Assembly: GCA_032622095.1 (NCBI GenBank)
Contig: CP136063.1
Span: 281,597,426 to 281,661,425 of the forward strand
Reading direction: 5' to 3'
DNA length: 64,000 nt
Source: Siphonodentalium dalli
Lineage: Eukaryota; Mollusca; Scaphopoda; Gadilida; Siphonodentaliidae
How positions within the stretch are numbered: position 1 is the first letter of the stretch; each line of letters opens with the position of its first letter. Shown here piece after piece: positions 12,507 to 24,400 of the stretch. Position numbers and translations under genes: made by a program. The notes under the pieces are model-generated. The model saw only the letters and a list, made by a program, of their open reading frames with translations, ran no database searches and was not told the DNA's origin.

Positions 12507-13955
12507 ATGATTGAAGAGAGAATCCTAAAGGGACAACGAACGCTATATGCTTTGATGGGAGCGGGGTTGCATGGGAAAAATGGACTGAATCTGTATGTAT
12601 CACATCATCTATACAGTTTGTTCAGCAGACCTAGAATAATTTATGGATTGGAGGTCATGACATTGAAGATAGGAGAATACACCGAGTTGAGGCAATATGA
12701 ATGCGGTCTGCTGAAGGAGATACAAAATCTGCCAGATAGATGTGCTAATTCTGAAGCTTACATACTACTCGGAGCTCTGCCTATAACTGTGGAAATCGAG
12801 AAACGTTCCTTATCACTCTTCAATAGGATTGCCATAAGAACAAAATCTCCAAAAAACCTTTTAAGCAGACGTCAGCTAGTAATGAAGGATATTGATAGCA
12901 GAAGCTGGTTTTCCTACATAAGAAGAACCCTTGAAAAGTACTCCTTGCCTACAGCTTACGATATTATGGATAGTCATTTTCCAAAAGAAATCTGGAAGGA
13001 ACAAGTCAAGGAAGCTGTGGATAAGCATCAGAAACAGGTATGGGAGGATGAAGTAGAGGGCAATTCATCGCTGAGATATCTTCAGGTGCAGGAGAAGCCA
13101 ACTTTGGAGCCACACAATATCTGGGCATCTGTCCCCTCAGATTGCAGAGTGATCAGGAAGGCAATGATCAAAGCCAAGCTCTTAACCCTTTACCCAACAA
13201 ACTGGCCATAACCGGCCAAATAAAGCTTCAACAGCCTAAAATATCTTCGGTCTGTCTCAATAGAACCATACAAATATGGATATCATTGGAACCGGCTCCT
13301 TGACCACATTGTGATAGTTACAGTTATGCCCTGTGCCAATGCATTCTCTTATATATGCGAGTCGACCATAGGTCGCCTCGCATATATAAGAGAATGCATT
13401 GGCCTAAAAAAAATCTTTTTTTAACACTTTTTACCATTTTTACTTACATTCTTTAACAATTTTATAATTTTTAATGTGTTAAGCCAATGCATTCTCTTAT
13501 ATATGCGAGGCGACCTATGGTCGACTCGCATATATAAGAGAATGCATTGGCACAGGGCCCTTCTGTTGGGTAAAGGGTTAACAGGATCTTACACCCTACA
13601 AGTGAACCGTCACAAGTTCAATCAATTTGATGTCAGCCCTGTTTGCCATCTTTGTAACAAGCAGCCAGAAGATAGACTTCACTTCATTCTAGAATGTCAA
13701 GCTTTATCTGATGTCAGGCGGAACCGTCTAGAAGCTCTCAAACAGGTCCTTTATGAGAAGTGTGAAGATGGATTGGCCGAACATATCACCAGCAGTAATG
13801 AACTGATGCTCCACTGCTTGCTGGACTGCTCTCATAAGTCACTAGATTTGTTGATGGGTCAGACTAATACAATATCAAACACTGTGGAGAAGATTAGCAG
13901 AACCATGTTGTTCGAACTTCATTTAGCCAGAACAGCAATTCTTAATTCTCAGTAA
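12507..13955 (+). pseudogene. C-terminal part of a non-LTR retrotransposon (LINE) ORF2, split by a MITE
   Basis: Two open segments, 12507-13185 and 13578-13955, form one reading frame interrupted by a 392-bp TTAA-flanked insertion. The first carries the post-reverse-transcriptase region of a LINE ORF2 (RTLYALMGAGLHGKNGLN, then IIYGLEVM, GALPITVEIEKR). The second carries a C-terminal zinc knuckle, C-x2-C-x8-H-x4-C (CHLCNKQPEDRLHFILEC), and ends at a stop at 13953-13955. The reverse transcriptase and endonuclease regions are missing upstream, as usual for a 5'-truncated copy. Leaving aside the insertion there is no frameshift or stop, so the copy is fairly young. Clade not assigned (CR1/L2/I-like). 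Confidence 0.85.
13186..13577. mobile_element. TTAA-flanked MITE, family A copy 1 (piggyBac-like)
   Basis: Flanked by TTAA at 13182-13185 and 13578-13581. Terminal inverted repeats CCCTTTACCCAACA / TGTTGGGTAAAGGG. Inside are two hairpins built from CCAATGCATTCTCTTATATA and its complement, placed in opposite order around a central AT-rich spacer. TTAA target duplication plus CCC starts suggest mobilisation by a piggyBac-type transposase. It interrupts the LINE frame at a Leu-Thr pair. Other copies: 33780-34172 and 35891-36269. Confidence 0.9.
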
Positions 13956-14552
13956 TTTCACAAACTAACTCTACAATCATGGACTATGTGTCAAATTAAA
14001 TTTCTCCTAATCTAACCATTTGATTAGGCTGACTAACAACTGCATAATTATGTGATATTCATACTACATGTGCTTCTTCTACTGTGGTAGACACTTCTGA
14101 TATATACCAGAAACTGATTGGTGCTTCAATAGAAGATCACAACATACCTGTTTCTACAGGGTTCTCCGAAGACAACAGAGGAAGCTACTTGAACCATGGC
14201 GGCCACCATAAAGGCCCCATATGTCCGAATCGCCCGGATGTAAAAAAAAAAATTGAGGTTGATAAGAGTATAGAAATTAGTGACGTCACAACTATACTTG
14301 CGTCGCTTACGAACCATAAAACAATCTTTGGGTTGTGATTATAACAATTATTAAGTAGTTTTGTGTGTAGGTCAATATAAACTGTTCACCCCCTGATAAA
14401 GCTCAGCCTCAGGCTTGGAAACCCCTTAAACTTAAGTATTTTTTTAATATGCCTGGCTTGTTCTCTATCACTATCAGCCCTCTAAATCTGGTATCTGAAT
14501 CCTGATTGACTGCATATTTATGCTATCAAATCTATGCCTATGGTTTTCAAGC
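13956..14552. other. LINE 3' flank and spacer
   Basis: Probably includes the 3'-UTR of the LINE (no clear tail or target duplication found). Frames of 63-84 codons are not recognised. Confidence 0.35.
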
Positions 14553-15420
14553 ATTCGGCAAAAAACATGGCCACCAGCAGCCATCTTGGATTTCAAAATT
14601 CAATTCATTAGCACGGGCTACAGGCCATACTATTTGTCTGATCATCATGAAATTTGTCATGGATGTTAATATTGACATGTAGATGGGAACGAGTGATTTT
14701 GGGGTCATTTGGTCAAAAAACATGGCTGCCAACAGCCATCTTGGATTTTACACTTTCCATGACTAAATCCTTTGGCACGGGCTACAGGTCGTACCTTTAG
14801 TCGGATCATCATGAAATTTGTCACAGATTTTGACAATGAGATATAGATGGGAAACGAGTCATTTTGGGGTCATTCGGCAAAAAAACATGGCCGTCAGCAG
14901 CCATCTTGGATATCAAAATTCAATCCATAGCATGGGCTACAGGTCGTACTGTTCGTCTGATCGTCATGAAATTTGTCATGGATGTTAATATTGACATGTA
15001 CCGGTAGATGGGAACGAGTCATTTTTTATTTTACTCTTTGCATGACTAAATTTTTTGGCACAGGCTACAGGTCGTACCTTTGGTTGTATCTTTAATCAAT
15101 TTGTCATGGCTGTTGACATTGACATTTAGATGGGAACGAGTCATTTTGAGTTCATTCAGGAAAAAAACATGTCTGTCAGCAGCCATCTTGGATTTCAAAA
15201 TTCATTCCATTAGCACAGACTACAGACCCGAGTGTTGGTCTGATCATCATGAAATTTGTTGTGGAAGTTAACATTGACATGTAAATGGGAATGAGTCATT
15301 TTTGGGTCATTTGTCAAAAAAAACATGGCTGCCAGTGGCCATCTTGGATTTTACTCTTTGCATAACTAACCTTTCAACTTTCCACATTCCTAATCACTCC
15401 ATTGACTGTAACACATGAAA
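14553..15420. repeat. Tandem array of a ~160-bp unit (agccatcttgga type), left part
   Basis: About five copies of a unit with cagcagccatcttggatttt, ggcacgggctacaggtcgta, gatcatcatgaaatttgtca and tagatgggaacgagtcattt. Copies begin near 14567, 14722, 14888, 15168 and 15329. The array resumes at 16743. Confidence 0.85.
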
Positions 15421-15955
15421 TTATTCCCTTTCCAAGTTGAGCTGCAGTGTCATTGACACTTTCATTGCTGGAGTTATTGTCCTTGTTGACTTCAAATTTT
15501 CTGATTATTTTGGTTTCCAGGTGATAACTTTAGTTTTATTTATCTGGTTGTTTTCAAATTTGGCAAATAAATTACTCATATGAAAATAGAGGTCAGGTTT
15601 TAATTTGGGTTCCATCCGCCTATTTTTATCGGAGTTATGAACCTTGTTGACTATAATTTGTCAATTATTTTGGTTTCCAGGTTAGTAATAGTTATCTGAT
15701 TGTTTTCAAATTTCACAAACCACATCCTTCATCCGATCATCACCAATCTTCATAATAATGTTTGGGTAGATGGAAACCATAAATTTTTAGCTCAACTTTA
15801 CTTTGTAAAGTTTGAGCTATTGCCATGGCTTTGTATCCGTCGTCCGCGTGTGTGTGTGTGTGTGTGTTGGTGCGTGTGTGTGTGTGTGTGATTCATCAAC
15901 AATTTCCTTTAGCACAGGCTACAGGTCGTACCTTTGGTCAGATCATTATGAAATT
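15421..15955. repeat. Diverged repeat pieces, a hairpin and a GT microsatellite inside the array
   Basis: 15515-15780 holds two copies of ggtttccaggtgataacttt-type sequence. 15788-15824 is a small hairpin (tagctcaactttactttgta with its complement), followed by (GT)n at 15847-15890, then one partial array unit ending at the hAT insertion point. Confidence 0.65.
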
Positions 15956-16734
15956 AAGGGTGCCACGATAAATCGATGAACCGTTGATAAAGCCGATAAT
16001 CGATTACCATTTCCTTTGTCGATTAATCTCTGTTATTTATTTCGGACGTCAGAAAGTGCTGGGTATTATTGAATACCGTGTTTGTTTTACAGTTTAATCT
16101 ACAACCGAAGGTTTAACAACTTTGATCGTGCATCAGAGAGAGTCTGACAACATGAGTATACCGGTACTTAGATGTTACTAGTACAGTCTATCACTTATCA
16201 TGTGGTGACTGCTAAATGAAACTCACTATTACTATCAGAATTATTTAACTTGTTCTGAGTCCTGAAATTTCTGGGTTGGGGGGGGGGGGGGGGGGCACCT
16301 TTGTGATTGTTATCCACTCTGGAAGTTTGCTGAAACTTATATAGTTTCTGTGACATTAGATTCCTTTTTAGGAACCGCCGGCGGTCCGTCATGCATTCCT
16401 ATTCTTATATTGTTTGTATGTTTCGCTATTCATAACACTGAAATTAATGGTTATGTTCGTTCTAATGAACTCACAATTATTATAACCTTGAAATCGCCGA
16501 GAAATGTGCTGGTAATGAATACATTGTGCTCATTAGTCATTACTGGTGGTTTATGGTGCACATTATTGGCGTAAAAATTACACCAGTCAAGTTTTTTAAC
16601 CAACACCCACCCAATAGACCATATTACGGAATTACTGTACTTCCACTGTTGATATTATGTACGATTAATCGATTATAATCGATTATTGACGACCGATTAT
16701 CGATTATCATAATAAATAATCGTGGCACCTCTAT
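15956..16734. mobile_element. hAT-type non-autonomous element, copy B
   Basis: Same family as 5803-6571. Target duplication ATGAAATT at 15948-15955 and 16735-16742. Left end AAGGGTGCCACGAT (outermost base or two decayed), right end ATCGTGGCACCTCTAT. It sits inside one unit of the ~160-bp array, in its 'catcatgaaatttgtc' segment. It contains a poly-G run at 16278-16295. Confidence 0.87.
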
Positions 16735-16742
16735 ATGAAATT

Positions 16743-17610
16743 TGTCATGGCTGTTGACATTGACATGTAGATGGGAACGAGTCATTTTGGGGTCATTCGG
16801 CAAAAAAACATGGCCGCCAGTGGCCATCTTGGATTTCAAAATTCAATCAATTAGCATGGGCTGCAGGTTGTACTATTCGTCTGATCATCATGAAATTTGT
16901 CATGGATGTTACTATTGACATGTAGATGGGAACGAGTGATTTTGGGGTCGTTCGGCCAAAAAACATGGCTGCCAGCAGCCATCTTGGATTTTACTCTTTA
17001 CATGACTAAATCCTTTGGCACGGGCTACAGGTCGTAGCTTTGGTCAGATCTTCATGAAAGTTGTCATGGGTGTTAACAATGACATGTAGATGGGAACGAG
17101 TCATTTTGGGGTCATTCGGCCAAAACACATTGCCGCCAGCAGTCATCTTGGATTTTACTCTTTGCATGACTAAATCCTTTGGCATGGGCTACAGGTCGTA
17201 CCTTTGGTCGGATCATTATACTTGGATTTTACTCTTTGAATGACTAAATCCTTTGGCACGGGCTACAGGTCGTAGCTTTGGTCGGATCATCATGAAATTT
17301 GTCATGGATGTTAATAATGACATGTAGATGGGAACGAGTCATTTTGGGGTCATTCGGCTAAAAAATATATGACCGCCAGCTGCCATCTTGGGTTTTACTC
17401 TTTACATGACTAAATCCTTTGACACAGGCTACAGGTTGTATCTTTTGTCGGATCATCATGAAATTTGTTAGAAAGATGTTAACAGTGACATGTAAATGGT
17501 AATGAGTCTTTTTGGGGTCATTCAGCAAAAAAACATGGCTGCCAGCAGCCATCTTGAATTTCACTCTTTGCATAACTAGGCCTTTCATCTTTCCACATTC
17601 CTAATCACTC
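16743..17610. repeat. Tandem array of the ~160-bp unit, right part
   Basis: Continuation of the array at 14553 with about five further copies (agccatcttgga at about 16825, 16980, 17143, 17380 and 17545). The copy near 17220 is shortened. Frames inside it are artefacts. Confidence 0.85.
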
Positions 17611-18271
17611 CATTTTTAGTGATTCTCGGTCAGATATATTCAATCTTATAGGCAAAAGAACTTGATGAACGCTATCAATACGCAACATTTCTTATAAACT
17701 ACAGGGTTTTTTGGTTTCCGGATGAAATGACCAAAATGCTATCTTACATTCAAATTTTTAAACATTAAATGAGATTTTGCAAAACAAAAAATATTTTTGT
17801 AGGAAAATGTGATTCCTTGGTGGAGGTGGGGGAGCTGTCTCTGTCAGACATAACAAAATGTGAGATCTTCATTATCACCAATGGTAGTTTTTCTGAGTCA
17901 AAAATTCATATTGAATGATAAAATGTGAGCAACTAACCACCACACGTAAAATTAAAAATGTCAAAACAAGCTAAGTGGGGGGGGGGGGGGGGGGGGGGGG
18001 GGTGTGGGGAGGTTATTATTTATAAACTGAGGGGGGGTGAACTGTTACACCAATACCATGAAAATGTTTGAGTACCAAAAGTTCAACAACCCTCGAAATT
18101 AGCCACTAATATTGTAAAAGACGTACATGCCAATTGAATGCAATTCTATAAGCAATGCTGTAAAAGAAAATGCCAATTTCAAGGGCTGAGTTCCAGACCA
18201 GTACTGGTAGTCTGGTGCTGATTGAGATGCCTCTTCATCACTACAGCTGAATCGTTACCTTTTTATTCCAG
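17611..18271. other. Spacer upstream of the first visible PRDM9-like exon
   Basis: Contains a 25-base G run (about 17977-18001). It ends with the acceptor ttttattccag, so this stretch is intronic, at least at its right end. No promoter or 5' exon could be identified. Confidence 0.5.
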
Positions 18272-18448
18272 GAGAAGCAATAATGGACCTTTCAGGACAG
18301 AGTGCAAAGGAGATGGACAGGTCAATCGAAGCGATGGGCATTGACGTATCTGAGTATGTTAGCAAAGAGCACTATGCTAAACTCAGTGATTATGAGAAGG
18401 CGAGATACCTCAATTTGATCAAGAATTATGAGATGATGAAGCGTTTAG
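18272..18448 (+). CDS. PRDM9: PRDM9-like exon a: start codon and KRAB-like domain
   Basis: The exon follows a pyrimidine-rich acceptor (ttttattccag, AG at 18270-18271) and ends at a consensus donor (GT at 18449, gtgagt). The ATG at 18283 has A at -3 and G at +4 and gives residues 1-55 plus one base of the next codon (phase 1). Residues about 21-54 match the KRAB-like domain of PRDM9: DVSEYVSKEHYAKLSDYEK followed by ARYLNLIKNYEMM, to be compared with the F-x-D-I-S-x-Y-F-x-K-E-E-W and E-K-x-R-Y-x-N-x-x-x-N-Y pattern of the vertebrate protein. In vertebrates this domain mediates protein-protein contacts needed for hotspot activation. Because the exon starts with an acceptor and the 11 bases before the ATG hold no stop, an upstream exon must exist: 5'-UTR or a short extra N-terminus. 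I could not find it. Confidence 0.92.
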
Positions 18449-21400
18449 GTGAGTATACTATTATTGTGGAATGTTTCAGTTGAAGTTCAAAAGGAACGGA
18501 AAATGTTAATTTGAGGATAGTGGGGGGGGGGGCCTTGTTGAAGCAAAGGAGGTCTAGTCTGTAGTCTGATTAAAATATGTCAGTGTGTGAAGTGGTCATT
18601 GCTTTACATAGAGTTTTATCTTATTCTAATATCTTTTTTAAATGGCCACAATGTAGAATTCTGAATTTGATTGGATTGCCACTGTACAAAATGTCTGTTA
18701 ACTCATATTATCCTGCAGCAGGGTTTCCGCTATAGGGCAGCAGCTAGGTACCTTTTAATGTCTCTTTTTCATAAACCCAAATTTCTGCTCTGATATTCTC
18801 CTAAGGCTACCCGATCCACAGATAAATGCCTTCAGCACATGAGTATATCTGCTACTAAATAAAACCAACAGGGAGAATAAACGAACCATTTGGCAGGAAA
18901 AGAATGCCTTTCAGGACTACACACATTGACAATTATTATTGCCGTATTTTGAAAGATATCAAAGAGAACATCGCTGAAAGCCTCGTGGATTATTCTGCCT
19001 GGTTACGTCACGATTACTTTCTCAACTAACACTCTGTTCTGACTGGTTTTCATTAATGATTATGTAGATGAGGTCCAGATGTTAGCCACTGAAGAATGAT
19101 CTGGAATATTTCATGGTATAACATGTTGTCATGAATGTATTGAAGTCAGACGTCAAAATAAATTGAGAATTTTAACAATTTCTTACCACTGTTGGTTGCA
19201 GTACAAAAAGTTATTAGTCCACTTATTTACCCGCAGACTTATTTGTCGCAAAGTTTATGGTACCTATACAATATGAATGTTTACATGCAGTGCCATAATG
19301 ACAACATCCTTACATTAACCCTTCAAATTGTCAAAAATATAACACAATTATGTTTCCTGACTTTATCTACTTATATTATCATAGATATTCCGAACTTGAC
19401 TTAAATCGACTGATTTACCAAATACTTTTAGATATTCAAAATTTTTAGATTTCCCCCAGCGACCATAGTGGTACGGATACCATAATTTCTCCTAACCTCT
19501 AGTGAAAACCTTGTCTGTAGGTGTCACACTGGTTACTATGGCAATATCAACCCTTTAATATAAACTCATTGGCAAGTTGTTCCCTTATGAATATGTTCAG
19601 ATAATATGTTTGTAGTAGTAGTAGTAGTACCAGTAGTAGGCTGTTTGTTGAACTTTTGTTGAATCTCTGCACATATTCTATATTTTTGTCTGTCGTCTGC
19701 TTATATTTCCTGACCATTTCTCCATATGCTTTTGTTTTATAACTGATGGAAGAATCCATTTAGTAAAAAAAATGGTTAAAAAAATGGTTAAGATGTATTA
19801 ACGACTAAAGCCCAATTTTTTAGATACCTGTTTTAAACTGGACGTATTCTATTATGTTATCTTGTCATCTGTCTGCTCGCTTTTGGTTTTCGGATGAATT
19901 TGAATTTTTTTTTTAGATTCAATTCCTTGCTCAATTTAACAAATTTTTTTTTTTTTAACTTAATAAAAGAAAGAATAAAATAATTTCTTCAATGAAATTG
20001 CTGAGACTCATTTAAGCATCTTCTTTGGAACCACCCCATGCTGATTAATCTGACATGGTGTGAAGGGGCCTTGGAAGGTAGGTATTCAGATATTATCTCT
20101 TTCCAACCACCCTGTAAACACATGCTATCAATATCAAACTCAAATATTGGCTAGCCAATATGAATTATCTGAAAAAGTTACTTATACCTTACAGGCACCA
20201 TTTGATCTTATCTGACATTTGAATAAACAAAAGTTCCACATAGCATGGACACTACTGTTTGTTTTAGGGCCTCTTTCACCTCACGACGTTGCTGTCTTAG
20301 CAACGTATCAACAAAAACTCTCACCTGGATATTTGGTCACATCTACTTTAGCATTTCGGATGGTTTAAACGAATAAATTAATGCATACAAGTGAAATAAA
20401 ATAGTTGCTACTAGTATTGTAGCTAAATATTCTATGAAACATGATTAAATGACTCTAAATTTTAACTTTTCACTGTTCTGTTCCCATTTTTAGACAGTTT
20501 GCAGCACACAAAATTTGCGCGATGTACACTTTTCTCAGAATTTGCGTGGTTATTCAATCTAGCGAATTCTGAACTTTCACTGTTTTAAATAATTTCCTTT
20601 TTATTTGAGAACATTGACATTTGATTGAAAGAATTTCACAGTTCTGATTTCTGAACATGGATTAATATTATATCAGGACTTATATCTTGTTTATTGCTGA
20701 CAAATCACCCAAGTGTTCCATAAATCTGCGACCTCATCACAACACTGTAACTGCGTATTTATGCGCAACGGGAATTTCAAAGTTATCAAATTACTCTTCG
20801 AAATCACCAAAATGTAGGGTTATTTTGGTCTCAAAACTGACTTAATTTGACCAAAAATGATAGTGTCGGTTGGCATAAGCTAAATACAACAATAGCATAG
20901 TGTGTTTTGAGATGTGTTTTATCTCAACTCGTTAGAAGTATGATTTTTCGCTTGGCAGAGTCTCGTGAAAAATCATACTTCTAACTCATTGAGATAAAAC
21001 CCATCTCAAAACACACTATGCTATTATCGTATATAGGCCACAAAAAAAATGTCTCTGTTTCCGGTACCCGGCCCAGGTGGCTGAGATTTTCTTGCCGGCC
21101 TCAATTTTTTTTTTTTTTTCCAGAAGTCCATAGTAACCTGTCTGTGTGTGAGTTATTAGCTATGGTTTTCCCACTACCAACAGCAGAACTAACCATCCAT
21201 CGCATACACAAATGACGCATGTGTAGGCCGGTGTATGCGATCGCGCATTCTAGATATAAATAAGACAACCCGGTCGGTCATGCTACGCAGTGAATAGCGT
21301 GGCGTAAATCAAACTCTACTCTGACGAGTCACTGTGCTATGGAAATCCCCCCGTCTTGTGTGGACTGTGTATTTTAAAAAGTACAATGTATTATACCGGC

Positions 21401-24400
21401 AACTCCCTTAAATTCCTTCGCGGAATTGGGCACAAAACTTGCTTGAAAGACCATCTGTTCGCGACAAAATTAGCACGTGCATTTTGGCGGGAAATTGACA
21501 GTCCGTATTCCGTTATGGCGTTATCACTCCTGGAAATTAACGTCGTCAAAAGCCGAAATCGCCATATTAACCAGACGAAATCGTCATCCAAGATTTAAAT
21601 GCATTGGGCATCCTTGAATATTCACAGAAACCCAAGTTTAACCCACTTTAAATAAACAAGTTTAAAACAACTGTCTGTTATGAATGACACACCAACTGGG
21701 TCACTGTGTCACCAACCAAAACGCCTCAGTGGGTCACGTGAATCAACTCCGTGTAACTATTTACGACAGACTGCTTTGATGTTACCGACCAAGTAGCAGA
21801 TACTACATGTACTGTGATGGAAACAACTTGCACTGTATCATCTGATGTGCATACATGTACTGTAAGGATTATGTGATAACTTGCTGTTAATTACACTAAA
21901 AGTTGGCAGGTAATCAATTCTGCTATTTAAAACATTCTGGGATTGCAACGAAATAAGTCGGAAATATGTGACTTTAAACCACAATACAAGTTAGTGATTT
22001 GGTAATATGGACACGTTGTCACTGAAAAATAATGATCATCTATGAAGAGAAATAAGAGGGGATGAAAATACAATAGGTTTTATTGAAATGGCAAGTATTT
22101 ATTCCATAAAACGATCTCTCTGTCAACACCAACACCTGGAAAATTGCGTCGGCAATGATGAATAGAATGGCATAAAATGTGTAACCTCAGGCCCAATCTA
22201 CACCAGAGATATTCAGGGGAAGATTGGAACAAAACATGTTTACTCCTGCATATCCAAGAACATTTTTCTAGCCACATGTAATTTGGAAATAAAGGTATCA
22301 GATGATACTGTTGCATTGTGGGCTGGTAGTGCATGGACTATGTAAGAGGAATAACTCTAAACCCATGGCCATAGCCTAATACCTTGAATCTTCACACTGG
22401 AGCACATTACTAGTAGCCATAATATACATTCAATTGGAAGTTGTCTCAAAAACTATATTTTCAGAGAATATCTTTAATACCTAATACATGACCTAATAGT
22501 CCAACAAGCTGCATAATATATTACCAGTTAACATGTATAAAAGGCTTAAAAGCATGCCAATTTATAATACATGTTAAAAGGGTGTAGTACACTATTCTAT
22601 CACTTTCAAATGGCCGGTTAAACAAAATAAAAAAAGTGTAAAAAAAAAAACCCTGACTGCCTACCTGGAAATTTTTTCCCATGTTATCGGATTAACAGAC
22701 ATGTTCTTTTTTTTGGCCATATCTCATATGGCAATTTGCAACATAAATAGAACTGCTTTCACTATGATAGTGCTGACAGGCTCTATTGTTTAGATGTTAT
22801 ATTATCCCTTCTAGTTTGCTTCTAATTAATCCTTCTCTTTTGACCCATAAATTATTAAAAAAAATTTATTATGTACATTTGTCTGTACTCAGGGACCGAC
22901 CTAGCTATACGATTTCTGGAGCCAGTTTACAATCCTATATGGCAAATTTGTGAGCCAGATTTCATATTTGAGAGCCCGAATTTCAGCATTTGATTTTTAA
23001 TGATTGAAAACAAACTTAAACTCTCAAATAATTTAATACCTAACTTCAAACAACAACAACACAAAGAAAGTCTGATTGATTATTAGAGTGGTAAACTTAA
23101 CATTTACTGTTTTGTGTTCTTTGATAGATCGAAATCATACCTGTGTCACGGGGGGAGAACTGCGACGTGAGGATCGGTGGCATTCCGATAAAGAGACGGT
23201 GGAATTCCGATAAAGAGACGGTGGGAATCCGATAAACGAGACGGTTGGCTTTCGGCGACAAACGAGATTTTCTTCGTGTTTGGGCATTCAAACGGAATTG
23301 CCGTGACAAATCAGGTTTCATATCATCATATCGTTATTTAAGTTACTAATATCCATCAAAATCTAGACGCTACAGTGACTAAAATCAAGAGAATAGCCAT
23401 TTAAAAGTCACGCGACGGTTCGTTTTCCGATAAAAGACACGCGACGGTTCGTTTTTTTATCGGAAAACGAACCGTCGCGTGACTTTTAAATGGCGATTCT
23501 ATTGGTTTTACTCACTGTAGCGTCTAGATTTTGATGGATATTAGTAGCTAAAATAACGACATGATGATATGAAACCTGATTTGTCACGGCAATTCCGTTT
23601 GAATGTCCAAACATGAAGAAAATCTCGTTTGTCGCCGAAAGCGAATCGTCTCGTTTATCAGATTGCCACCGTCTCTTTATCGGAATGCCACCGATCCTCA
23701 TGTCGCAGTTCTCCCCCGTGTGTGTGTTGCATACTCAATTAGGCATTTAATGTCAATGATTAGACGATTTGTGAAACGTTCTATGAACTTCCATGAAGTT
23801 CCATCATAATTTATGTGGCGATCAACCGTTGTTCCTGATACTATTAACTTCAATTGAGAATTGTCGAGAGAAAAAAAAACATTAAAACGTCCATGTGGTC
23901 GTCACGACAATTACATATATAACCACAAAACGGATTATCGGAATTAAAATCACGCGCAATTTTTAGAGTTTGCATGTACATGCACAACTGCAAATCGGCA
24001 CTGGGAAACACTCGTTATAAACTTGAAGACGCAACAACAGTCGCAGGGTAGCCTGTTTATGTAGTGCTGAATGCTTATATGGGTCGTTGTCCCAGACGCT
24101 TGCGATTTATATACCATGTTGCGTTCATCACACATGTAAGTTCCAGCACTGCATGCAGCTTTTATCATGTTTAAAATAAACATGACGACAAATTTCAAGG
24201 AATGCTCCGAAACTGAGAGTCAACTTCAAAAGAAAACACCGCCCACGTTCACTTTTCGACACCGGGAACACGTGTTGTTTACATTCTCAGCGATATTACA
24301 TAACGCGGAATCGGAGATGTATAGACGGCTGATAACGCTAGCGGTTGCTCAGTCTCATCGCTATTATAATTTACGTGCGTCGTCGGTCCATCGGCGATCT

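Noticed and set aside
12346-12603. 85-codon minus-strand frame
   Set aside because: It overlaps the LINE ORF2 frame on the other strand and is its shadow.
13476-13577. N-terminal extension (MLSQCILLYMRGDLW...) of the second LINE segment, seen again at 36168
   Set aside because: It is read-through of the TTAA MITE hairpin and recurs wherever the MITE does; the LINE sequence resumes only at the TTAA at 13578.
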